Source: Glandiceps talaboti (lineage: Eukaryota; Hemichordata; Enteropneusta; Spengelidae). From it: a stretch of 32,500 nt of DNA. The stretch covers positions 21,005,306-21,037,805 of the forward strand of contig NC_135567.1 in assembly GCF_964340395.1 (NCBI RefSeq), written 5' to 3'. The position numbers were made by a program, and so were the translations under genes. This document shows positions 23,566 through 32,500 of this stretch, in pieces; the first letter of the stretch is position 1, and each line of letters starts with the position of its first letter. The notes beneath the pieces were generated by a model that saw nothing but the letters and a program-made list of their open reading frames with translations, searched no databases and was not told the origin of the DNA.

Positions 23566-23711
<146 letters not shown>

Positions 23712-23735
23712 CGCCCGCCTGCCTGCCTCATGGCG

Positions 23736-23990
23736 TCCTACTTGAAAACTCAATGTGAAACGACATAGACCAAGTCTATGTTTGTAACTGAATACATTGT
23801 AAAAGATTGATACATGTGTAAAAGGGTTTGTCATTGTACGTACAATAACAAACTATTAACATATTTGAGCTTTTTTTTGGAAGGTTTTGTGATACAAACA
23901 TAGACTTGGTCTATGTCGTTTCACATTGGGTTTTCAAGTAGGAAGACATGGTAAATTAGTTATAGAAATTAAAAAATCCAAAATGAATAC
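23736..23990. mobile_element. palindromic element, copy 2, with near-perfect 51-bp inverted repeat
   Basis: 23736-23786 and 23893-23943 are inverted copies matching at 50 of 51 positions (TCCTACTTGAAAAC[T/C]CAATG and onward), with a 106-bp loop. Within each arm ACATAGAC...GTCTATGT forms a smaller palindrome. The right flank to about 23990 (AAAAAATCCAAAATGAATAC) matches the outer part of the copy at 13525-13862, while the left outer part is missing and replaced by the CTGT run. No coding capacity. Confidence 0.75.
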
Positions 23991-24125
23991 ACAGTCCTAA
24001 TCTATATTGCCACTTTAAATGTTTTGTTTATAACTAAAAAAAGGTTTGGCATTGTTATATATCAATAGGGCTTAATTTATAGAAGTGACATGATGTTGTA
24101 GATGAGTGGTTGCATTGTTCGTAGA

Positions 24126-24790
24126 CATATTGTGACACGTATTACATTACATGTTAATTGTAAATAATAAGCTAATGGATAATATGAAGGTCCAGGATGT
24201 TAATTGATAATGATACATTAGTGGATTACACGTGTTACATTTCATGTTAATTGTAAACAATAGGCTAATGGACAATATGAAGGTCCAGGATGTTAATTGA
24301 TAATGATACATTAGTGGATTACACGTGTCACATTTCATGTTAATTGTAAACAATAGACTAATGGACAATATGGAGGTCCAGGATGTTAATTGATAATGAT
24401 ACATCAGTGGATTACACGTGTTACATTTCATGTTAATATTAAACAATAGGCTAATGGACAATATGAAGGTCCAGGATGTTAATTGATAATGATACATTAG
24501 TGGATTACACGTGTTACATTTCATGTTAATATTAAACAATAGGCTAATGGACAATATGAAGGTCCAGGATGTTAATTGATAATGATACATCAGTGGATTA
24601 CACGTGTTACATTTCATGTTAATATTAAACAATAGGCTAATGGACAATATGAAGGTCCAGGATGTTAATTGATAATGATACATTAGTGGATTACACGTGT
24701 TACATTATATGTTAATATTAAACAATAGACTAATGGACAATATGAAGGTCCAGGATGTTAATTGATAATGATACATTAGTGGATTACACT
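24126..24790. repeat. 93-bp minisatellite, 7 copies
   Basis: GGTCCAGGATGTTAATTGAT recurs every 93 bp from 24189 to 24747 (six exact intervals). The unit also contains GGATTACACGTGTTACATTT. As 93 is 31 codons, the minus strand is open across the array; this is a by-product, with no start context or domain. Confidence 0.96.
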
Positions 24791-24989
24791 CCGTTTCAAG
24801 TTACTGTTCAGTGGTTCTGTCTGATACACCCACACAGTTATATGAAACTGTACATGCTACAGGTTAAGATAGGAAGATAAAATGAATGTTTCTAGCAACA
24901 TTTTGTCAAAAATGAAGTTGATTAACGTTTCACCTGACATTGTGTTAGAAGAGCCTTTGGCTCAACAATTTATCGAGTTTGAATAAAGT

Positions 24990-25016
24990 CAAACAAACAA
25001 ACAAACAAACAAACAA

Positions 25017-25067
<51 letters not shown>

Positions 25068-25113
25068 AACAAACAAACAAACAAACAAACAAACAAACAA
25101 ACAAACAAACAAC
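24990..25113. repeat. compound (CAAA)n(CAGA)n(CAAA)n microsatellite
   Basis: A central CAGA block is flanked symmetrically by CAAA blocks. This is the same motif pair as at 19918-19978. Confidence 0.97.
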
Positions 25114-25212
25114 GTGCCACCATGCAGAGATGAGATGCAGACCTAAAAAAATTAGCACCCATGTTTCTAGTTGTCTATTTTCAGTATTATGTAAATGATT
25201 TATTTCACTTAG

Positions 25213-25384
25213 ATAAAATGTAGCAAGAAATTACAATCTTGATACCTTAGTGTATAAAATGTAGCAAGAAATGACAATCTTGATACCTTAGTGTATAAAA
25301 TGTAGCAAGAAATTACAATCTTGATACCTTAGTGTATAAAATGTAGCAAGAAATTACAATCTTGATACCTTAGTGTATAAAATA
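25213..25384. repeat. 41-bp minisatellite, about 4.2 copies
   Basis: ATAAAATGTAGCAAGAAATT starts recur at 25213 and 25254 and onward, 41 bp apart. The only clear difference is ATTACA/ATGACA in the second copy. Confidence 0.95.
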
Positions 25385-26261
25385 TTGTCTCTTATTGATT
25401 TATGTGTAGTTGTAGTAAACATAGGCACTGATCGGTAAGTTGAAATGGGCAGTATCAATTCATCTTCATTAGGTTTTCAGGTGTTTCCTCTTTTACGTTT
25501 TTAGATATAGATATGTTTTCATTGTTCTCATTTGGCTGGATCGCCATAAATATTAATGTTCTTTAATTGAATACATACAGATTTAAAATTCATTTAACAC
25601 AGAATTTAACTATGAATTCTGAATCGAAACGGAGAAGTATCATGACAGAACTAATGATTCGTGAGTGAATAAGTGTGGCGTAGTATTTGTAATTAATTTG
25701 TAATGTACCCTTTCCTATATTTCGTTATCATTTCCTGGGTTTGTAACAATTTCCACTCTGTAAATAAACCATTTAGTGCATCATGCGCAAGCCAAGCTGA
25801 GCAAAAAATATGGAATATACCCTTGTTGTTCTACGTCACAACAACTTGCGTCCATGTCATGACAACGCGTATCTACGTCACTTGTTCTGCTGTGTTCTTA
25901 TTGTTTGAAGATGTTGCTATACTCATTCAATACACGTACATATTAACATAGAACACAAGAATACCGTTTTTTAAATATTTACTGACGAGATAAAAGTTGA
26001 TTTCATATTTTATAAACTCTGCTAATGGCTAATTAAGGACAAACAAGACTCTGGAGTACATTATTAATTTTGTGTATCAAAATATGAATGATGTGAATGT
26101 ACTTATCAGCGAGTCAAACTACGCTGTAACATCTGATTTATTTAAACTTAATCCAATAATTGATCATTATATATATAAAAAGGATTAACTTAATGTTAAA
26201 TATAAATGTAAATAAAGAGGATTCTCACCCCAACCACGTCATCTGTTATCATTAAATACAG

Positions 26262-26270
26262 GTACGGCTG
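26262..26270 (+). CDS. candidate 9-nt micro-exon of the EGF-type gene
   Basis: Nine bases, GTACGGCTG, lie between an acceptor (ATTAAATACAG, weak pyrimidine tract) and a perfect donor GTGAGT. Entry and exit phases are both 1, so it would insert Gly-Thr-Ala between the signal peptide and the propeptide without breaking the frame. Micro-exons this small exist in animals, but chance AG...GTGAGT pairs are also expected at this scale; a similar but less convincing pair occurs near 25648. The gene joins in frame without it, so it could also be a cassette exon. Confidence 0.35.
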
Positions 26271-26603
26271 GTGAGTATCAAATTAAGACTAATCTATTGT
26301 GCAGTTTATTGTGATGTTGTACACAATTAAAGCTGTATGAGAATATGCCATTCATCATTATGGAAAGGTGACCTTTGTTGTGCATATAATGTTATGACAA
26401 ACGTAATGACTAGCTAGTGCAAGTGTGGCGTACTCGGGGTATGTGTACTTGTGTTTGTAGTGTTCTCTGCGTATTGTCTTCATATCTTTAGTGGAATGAC
26501 CACAAGCTGAGTTTATATGTTTTAGGAGCGTATATATCTGAAAAGTAGCACGTGTTGAATAATACTAAACCATAAGTGACTGAATTCAAACCTGGTGATG
26601 TGT

Positions 26604-26650
26604 CATATAAGTGATACGATGACGTCATATAAGTGATACGATGACGTCAT
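26604..26650. promoter_or_regulatory. duplicated CRE palindrome (TGACGTCA x2)
   Basis: A 22-bp unit, ATAAGTGATACGATGACGTC, is tandemly duplicated, giving full TGACGTCA sites at 26620-26627 and 26642-26649, about two helical turns apart. TGACGTCA is the consensus for CREB/ATF bZIP dimers. Binding is inferred from the motif only. Confidence 0.5.
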
Positions 26651-26869
26651 TTATTATACGTATACACAATGTTGAGGAAACGCCCTACTATGTAATCAAC
26701 TGTTCTAACTATGCTATAAGACAATCATAATGTTACAGAAGACATGTATCGTTATTAATATCATACTAGAATAGTTTAATTGGAGTTACAGTAAAATGAT
26801 TCTAAACTCAGTTTGTGCAATTTTAATAACTAATATTTGACATCATGCCAAAAAAGAGCACTTAGACAG

Positions 26870-27500
26870 TTTGTCTCAGATGATGAAAAACAGACATTGA
26901 TACTAGCTGTCAATCAAATAATCAAATCAAAATACAACACCATGCTTCACATGAAATGTTTTTTTATCACATACATTGTGTTTATTTAAAATCTTTAGAT
27001 GTGTTAACAGCTTGCTCAGATGATATAAAAATATTAATTTTCTGTAGACATCAACAGCTTGCTCACTGTGCAATTCTCTTTTAAATGACAGAATTTTGAA
27101 CTTTGTTAGAATCAAATTAGTTTGGTCTGAAGTATAAATGGAAGACAAAACTCTACGTAAGTTTTAAATGTCATAAAATTGCAATTTAAATGACAATGTT
27201 TAAAGTGTTTAACCGTTAATACTCTACGTTTCTGTACTCATGTCATGTAGACGATTAGTTCTTTTGGCGATTTTTCGTTAGTAGATTATCAAAATATATA
27301 GCCAAGTCAGTCTTATTTTCTGTCCTTACAATCATAGCTGTTACAGTATGTCAGTAGGATGTCTTTCTGATGATCGGATAATTGTCAAAAAAAGATGTTG
27401 TTTTTTTACAAAACAGACCAAACTGTCAATCAAATAATCAAAACAAAATTCGACGTCATGCCTCACAAATTATGTTTATTTATCACATGCACCATGTTTA
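26870..27500. repeat. diverged dispersed repeat pair
   Basis: CTGTCAATCAAATAATCAAA occurs at about 26908 and 27422. Similar flanks follow: CAAAATACAACACCATGC versus CAAAATTCGACGTCATGC, then TCACATACATTGTG versus TCACATGCACCATG. A shorter match (ACATGTACCATGTTTACAAG) lies near 23048. This is probably an unidentified old element family; the small open frames here are spurious. Confidence 0.6.
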
Positions 27501-27888
27501 CTCGTAGTCAGGACTGGATAGAGGATTTTGATCATGTTTTGGATTATACGCTCATCGGCATATCACGAAATTCGACTGTCCGTTAGTCTGTATTCAGACG
27601 CTGATCACATTTTGTCGTATTCCTTAAAAAAAACTTCTGAAATATATATTTATTTATTACTAATTATGTACACATATATAACACATAACATGCGATATAA
27701 TAATTAGCATGTACTATGCCTATTATGTACCACGTGATATTTAACTGTTACATCATACCACATGAGATTTAACTGTTTCGTCATACCACATGTAATACAT
27801 ATGTATTATTGCCAAAGCCCACGACTGGACCAACGATTCAATCATAGTAGTTTGAAGTGTTTCCATAGTTTCAATATTTAAAAAAAAA

Positions 27889-28118
27889 TAGTTTTGGTAT
27901 TTTAAGTACAGTGTCAATATTTTTCACATAGCTTGAATGGGTATTTTCCGTACAGTGTCGATATTTTTCATATAGTTTAGGTATTTTCCGTACAGTTTTA
28001 ATATTTGTTCATATAGTTTCGGTATTTTCCGTACAGTGTCGATATTTTATCGTATAGTTTCGGTATTTTCCGTACAGTGTCGAAATTTTTCACATAGTTG
28101 CGGTATTTTCGTGAAGTT
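27889..28118. repeat. degenerate minisatellite of about 45 bp, 5 copies
   Basis: GGTATTTTCCGTACAGTGTC followed by GATATTTTTCATATAGTTT repeats with substitutions and small indels, so the spacing varies around 43-47 bp. Confidence 0.9.
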
Positions 28119-28309
28119 ATGTCATTCATATGAAAACATTTGCCGTCATAAGAGATCTTATTGATACGATTCAGTAGTTCAGTAATGTTGAAACCATGGC
28201 GGCGCTGATTTTATGGTTGGAAAACAAAATAAAATTGATTTAGATTTATTGCACCTCACTATGTGTACAGCTACAGACACATTGACCTATGGGTGACTCA
28301 GTATCATTT

Positions 28310-28705
28310 AGGTTGTAAGATATTATGATTACGTCATTTGTGATACTGACCCATTACTGAATTACGTCATATTGATCTACAGGTTGTAAGATGTTATACG
28401 ATTACGTCATTTGTGATACTGACCCATTACTGAATTACGTCATATTGATCTACAGGTTGTAAGATGTTATACGATTACGTCATTTGTGATACTGACCCAT
28501 TACTGAATTACGTCATATTGATCTACAGGTTGTAAGATGTTATACGATTACGTCATTTGTGATACTGACCCATTACTGAATTACGTCATATTGATCTACA
28601 GGTTGTAAGATGTTATACGATTACGTCATTTGTGATACTGACCCATTACTGAATTACGTCATATTGATCTACAGGTTGTAAGATATTATACGATTACGTC
28701 ATTTT
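28310..28705. repeat. 73-bp minisatellite with two TTACGTCA sites per unit
   Basis: GATCTACAGGTTGTAAGATG recurs at 28374, 28447, 28520, 28593 and 28666, exactly 73 bp apart. Each unit holds ATTACGTCATTTGTGATACT and, 32 bp later, AATTACGTCATATTG. In total there are eleven TTACGTCA octamers, a CRE-like sequence of the kind bound by ATF, C/EBP-ATF or related bZIP factors. The array ends about 530 bp before the EGF exon. Confidence 0.96.
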
Positions 28706-29237
28706 ATTTAACAAATATAAAAGCAGAGAAGTAATCGTGTAGCTAATCTGTAAAAAATAAAGAAATGAAGCTATCTAAACCAATAAGTCCATGTGTAATC
28801 AATTCAGTAGAAGCTAATTCATATGCCATGTTATATGCATTGATCGACACATAGCCTCTAATCACAGATAAGTAAGAAGATACATGTTGATATTTGTCTG
28901 TGCTTTAATTAACCATTTGATAACCCCCCCCCCCCTAGCTGAGCACATTCACCCCCAGACAACTAAGTTAGTGGTCTGAAATTCACCGAATGCCATCAAG
29001 TACTTTACGTTGTGTATTATCAGTAAAACGCCACACTATCCCCATTCCCACTGTAAAACACAAGAAATGATTGGCAAATGAAGGTTTTCTGCATGAATCT
29101 GTTCACCTACGACTGTACTACGGTATACTGAGAGAACAATGTACAAGGACCGTACTCGACAATTAACATAAGACAATCTCAAACCTTTCGATGTATTGGA
29201 ACATATTAATTACTTAACATCTGTTAATTATTTACAG

Positions 29238-29465
29238 CAAAACGTAAAATACACAAAAGAAATCTACAAAGACGGAAACGAAGTGTCGGTGGAGCAGCAG
29301 ATGGCGATTCAGGAACTTGGAGCTGTTCATATGCCGATCTATATTGTGTAGAGATTGCCACGTGTGAGGATATTGACAATGGATTCATTTGTCACTGTCC
29401 AGAAGGGTTTGAAGGCGACGGACAAACAACAATGTACAATTCAAGCAGTATAGGCTGTACAGAAA
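29238..29465 (+). CDS. exon 3 of the EGF-type gene: propeptide, furin site and EGF-like domain
   Basis: The exon is 228 nt and phase 1 at both ends. It starts after TTATTTACAG and ends at GAAA followed by GTAAGT. The first 14 residues are very basic and end in RRKR-S, a furin-type cleavage site, followed by a Gly/Ala/Asp-rich linker. Then comes an EGF-like fold: C1 (CSYADLYC), five residues to C3, CEDIDNGFICHC holding C3-C5 with spacing x8 and x1, and PEGFEGDG after C5, the usual turn. The sixth Cys (SIGCTE) comes 19 residues after C5, longer than the common 8-12. An N-glycosylation sequon (NSS) lies in that stretch. GCTE at a phase-1 donor is typical of an EGF exon followed by another EGF domain. 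The product is likely secreted or a cell-surface ectodomain; I cannot assign a named orthologue. Confidence 0.75.
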
Positions 29466-32212
29466 GTAAGTTATATGGACACATAGTACTGTACAATTCT
29501 AAGGGTATAGGCTGTACAGAAAGTAAGTTATATGGACACATAGTAGTGTACAATTCTAAGGGTATAGGCTGTACAGAAAGTAAGTTATATGGACACATAG
29601 TAATGTACAATTCTAAGGGTATAGGCTGTACAGAAAGTAAGTTATATGGACACATAGTAATGTACAATTCTAAGGGTATAGGCTGTACAGAAAGTAAGTT
29701 ATATGGACACATAGTAATGTACAATTCTAAGGGTATAGGCTGTACAGAAAGTAAGGTATATGGACACATGGTAGTGTACAATTCTAAGGGTATAGGCTGT
29801 ACAGAAAGTAAGTTATATGGACACATAGTAATGTACAATTCTAAGGGTATAGGCTGTACAGAAAGTAAGTTATATGGTCACATGGTAGTGTACAATTCTA
29901 AGGGTATAGGCTGTACAGAAAGTAAGTTATATGGTCACATGGTAGTGTACAATTCTAAGGGTATAGGCTGTACAGAAAGTAAGTTATATGGTCACATGGT
30001 AGTGTACAATTCTAAGGGTATAGGCTGTACAGAAAGTAAGTTATATGGACACATGGTAGTGTACAATTCTAAGGGTATAGGCTGTACAGAAAGTAAGTTA
30101 TATGGACACATAGTAGTGTACAATTCTAAGGGTATAGGCTGTACAGAAAGTAAGTTATATGGTCACATGGTAGTGTACAATTCTAAGGGTATAGGCTGTA
30201 CAGAAAGTAAGTTATATGGACACATAGTAGTGTACAATTCTAAGGGTATAGGCTGTACAGAAGGTAAGTTATATGGACACATGGTAGTGTACAATTCTAA
30301 GGGTATAGACTGTACAGAAAGTTAGTTATATGGACACATAGTAGTGTACAATTCTAAGGGTATAGGCTGTACAGAAAGTAAGTTATATGGACACATAGTA
30401 GTGTACAATTCTAAGGGTATAGGCTGTACAGAAGGTAAGTTATATGGACACATGGTAGTGTACAATTCTAAGGGTATAGGCTGTACAGAAAGTAAGTTAT
30501 ATGGTCACATGGTAGTGTACAATTCTAAGGGTATAGGCTGTACAGAAAGTAAGTTATATGGACACATGGTAGTGTACAATTCTAAGGGTATAGGCTGTAC
30601 AGAAAGTAAGTTATATGGACACATAGTAGTATACAATTTTAAGAGTATAGACTGTACAGAAAGTAAGTTATATGGACACATAGTAGTGTACAATTCTAAG
30701 AGTATAGACTGTACAGAAAGTAAGTTATATGGACACATAGTAGTGTACAATTCTAAGGGTATAGGCTGTACAGAAAGTAAGTTATATGGACACATAGTAG
30801 TGTACAATTCTAAGGGTATAGACTGTATAGAAAGTAAGTTATATGGACACATAGTAATGTACAATTCTAAGAGTATAGACTGTACAGAAAGTAAGTTATA
30901 TGGACACATAGTAGTGTACAATTCTAAGAGTATAGACTGTACAGAAAGTAAGTTATATGGACACATAGTAGTGTACAATTCTAAGAGTATAGACTGTATA
31001 GAAAGTAAGTTATATGGACACATGGTAGTGTACAATTCTAAGGGTATAGGCTGTACAGAAAGTAAGTTATATGGACACATGGTAGTGTACAATTCTAAGG
31101 GTATAGGCTGTACAGAAAGTAAGTTATATGGACACATAGTAGTGTACAATTCTAAGAGTATAGACTGTATAGAAAGTAAGTTATATGGACACATAGTAGT
31201 ATACAATTCTAAGAGTATAGACTGTATAGAAAGTAAGTTATATGGACACATAGTAGTGTACAATTCTAAGAGTATAGGCTGTACAGAAAGTAAGTTATAT
31301 GGACACATAGTAGTGTACAATTCTAAGGGTATAGGCTGTACAGAAAGTAAGCTATATGGACACATAGTAGTATACAATTCTAAGAGTATAGACTGTATAG
31401 AAAGTAAGTTATATGGACACATAGTAGTGTACAATTCTAAGAGTATAGACTGTATAGAAAGTAAGTTATATGGACACATAGTAGTGTACAATTCTAAGAG
31501 TATAGACTGTATAGAAAGTAAGTTATATGGACACATGGTAGTGTACAATTCTAAGGGTATAGGCTGTACAGAAAGTAAGTTATATGGACACATGGTAGTG
31601 TACAATTCTAAGGGTATAGGCTGTACAGAAAGTAAGTTATATGGACACATAGTAGTGTACAATTCTAAGGGTATAGGCTGTACAGAAAGTAAGTTATATG
31701 GACACATAGTAGTGTACAATTCTAAGAGTATAGACTGTATAGAAAGTAAGTTATATGGACACATAGTAGTATACAATTCTAAGAGTATAGACTGTATAGA
31801 AAGTAAGTTATATGGACACATAGTAGTGTACAATTCTAAGAGTATAGACTGTATAGAAAGTAAGTTATATGGACACATAGTAGTGTACAATTCTAAGAGT
31901 ATAGGCTGTACAGAAAGTAAGTTATATGGACACATAGTAGTATACAATTCTAAGAGTATAGACTGTATAGAAAGTAAGTTATATGGACACATAGTAGTGT
32001 ACAATTCTAAGAGTATAGACTGTATAGAAAGTAAGTTATATGGACACATAGTAGTGTACAATTCTAAGAGTATAGACTGTATAGAAAGTAAGTTATATGG
32101 ACACATAGTAGTGTACAATTCTAAGGGTATAGGCTGTACAGAAAGTAAGTTATATGGACACATGGTAGTGTACAATTCTAAGAGTATAGACTACACACAA
32201 AGTGAACCACCA
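29420..32212 (+). repeat. 57-bp exon-intron boundary minisatellite (tandem 5' splice sites)
   Basis: The unit equals the last 46 bp of the EGF exon (29420-29465) plus 11 bp of intron (GTAAGTTATAT). The exon copy matches the array consensus at 38 of 46 positions. GT positions fall in exact 57-bp register from 29466 to 32202 (48 intervals, no net indel). Exceptions to GTAAGT are GTAAGG at 29751, GTTAGT at 30321, GTAAGC at 31347 and GTGAAC at 32202. Read in the EGF frame each unit gives 19 residues with one Cys (YNSKGIGCTESKLYGHIVV); the first stop is the TAG at 30323-30325, after 15 added units. Openness on both strands is expected for a unit of 19 codons, so I do not call the array a coding gene. 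Confidence 0.95.
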
Positions 32213-32442
32213 TATAATTGGATAATTTGTAAGCTTTCGACTGTAAACTGCCAGCCTTGTTAACTGTATGATAGATAGGTGGCGCTGTTTACTATCAACT
32301 GCAAAGTGTCAGACTTGTTGACTATATGATAGACGGCATAATGTTTAACCTAACGGGTTAAACACCAAAACTTAAAAAGTCACCAAAAAAGACAAAAAAA
32401 CGTGACCCTCAAAACCGCAACAAGACGCTACAATTATTGCAG
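32213..32442. other. unique tail of the ladder intron
   Basis: Contains a roughly 55-bp diverged direct repeat (TAACTGTATGATAGATAGGTGG near 32260 and GACTATATGATAGACGGC near 32319, each preceded by CTGCnA...(G)TG). It then becomes A-rich towards the possible acceptor at 32441-32442. Confidence 0.5.
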
Positions 32443-32500
32443 CTAAAGAAGTCCTAGCCGTGGTTTCAAGCATCAGTGTCTCGACTAGCCTGGCTTTCAG
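32443..32500 (+). CDS. possible next exon of the EGF-type gene, partial at window end
   Basis: CAATTATTGCAG could be an acceptor, and with phase 1 entry the sequence is open to the window edge (T-KEVLAVVSSISVSTSLAF). The pyrimidine tract is weak. The window itself ends in CTAGCCTGGCTTTCAG, which is an equally plausible acceptor for an exon starting at 32501, or an exon end if GT follows. The residues are hydrophobic and Ser-rich and do not look like another EGF domain, so either the gene model or this exon may be wrong. Confidence 0.2.

Larger units (their letters stand above)
26271..29237 (+). other. predicted intron 2 (about 3 kb)
   Basis: It runs from GTGAGT to TTAATTATTTACAG, the latter a good acceptor with a T-rich tract. 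It contains a CRE doublet, a dispersed repeat pair, two short arrays and a 12-C run, listed separately. The stretches 26651-26870, 27510-27888 and 28706-29230 hold nothing else that I can support. Confidence 0.5.

Noticed and set aside
24147-24683. Minus-strand open frame of 31-residue repeats over the 93-bp array
   Set aside because: The unit is 31 codons with no stop. No start context, domain or splice site supports translation.
25648-25665. Another tiny AG...GTGAGT pair (AACTAATGATTC) that would also be phase neutral
   Set aside because: No pyrimidine tract upstream. It shows that such pairs arise by chance and tempers confidence in the 9-nt micro-exon.
30344-32263. A 639-codon + strand open frame, and a 556-codon frame on the minus strand, over the 57-bp array
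   Set aside because: Both follow automatically from a repeat unit of exactly 19 codons without stops. The + frame lies beyond an in-frame TAG and every unit carries a splice donor, so I treat it as intron.

Overview
This is a eukaryotic, almost certainly invertebrate animal, nuclear genome window. The evidence is long introns with GT..AG borders, a secreted EGF-type exon, a tRNA-derived SINE with a conserved tail, a degraded LINE 3' end, MITE-like elements and many satellites. The base composition is AT-rich. I cannot name the species. A marine deuterostome or lophotrochozoan would fit, but that is a guess.

One gene can be supported, on the + strand from about 10.1 kb to beyond the window end. 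Exon 1 (CDS 10222-10288) encodes a signal peptide and lies about 90 bp downstream of a TATA-like box. A possible 9-nt micro-exon (26262-26270) follows a 16 kb intron. Exon 3 (29238-29465) encodes a basic propeptide ending in a furin-type RRKR site and then one EGF-like domain. A further partial exon may start at 32443. All the splice junctions are phase 1, so the pieces join in frame. The product would be a secreted or membrane-anchored EGF protein whose remaining domains lie outside the window.

The most unusual feature is at 29420-32212. The last 46 bp of the EGF exon plus the first 11 bp of its intron, including the 5' splice site, form the unit of a 57-bp tandem array. There are 49 GT positions in exact 57-bp register with no net indel. 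All keep GT and about 45 keep a perfect GTAAGT. The unit is 19 codons long and is open in the gene's frame for 15 added units before the first stop. The intron therefore begins with a ladder of in-frame, same-phase competing splice donors.

Layout. From 1 to 10.1 kb there is no supported gene: a 46-bp minisatellite (125-1675), ATCC, TCA and pentanucleotide arrays, a 68-bp array (8041-8693) and two G-rich tracts. From 10.1 to 26.2 kb lies exon 1 and its intron, which holds minisatellites with periods of 38, 55, 15, 25, 60, 36/91, 93 and 41 bp. The same intron holds a LINE remnant (about 13980-14370), a SINE (about 17172-17515), a 151-bp TIR element nested in the 60-bp array, long palindromic elements (13525-13862 and 23736-23990), TA, CTGT and CAAA/CAGA microsatellites, and a GC-rich patch of unknown nature (16086-16207). 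From 26.3 to 29.2 kb is intron 2, with a CRE doublet and a 73-bp array carrying eleven TTACGTCA sites. From 29.2 kb to the end are the EGF exon, the donor ladder and a short unique tail. Most long open frames in the window are by-products of repeat units whose length is a multiple of three.
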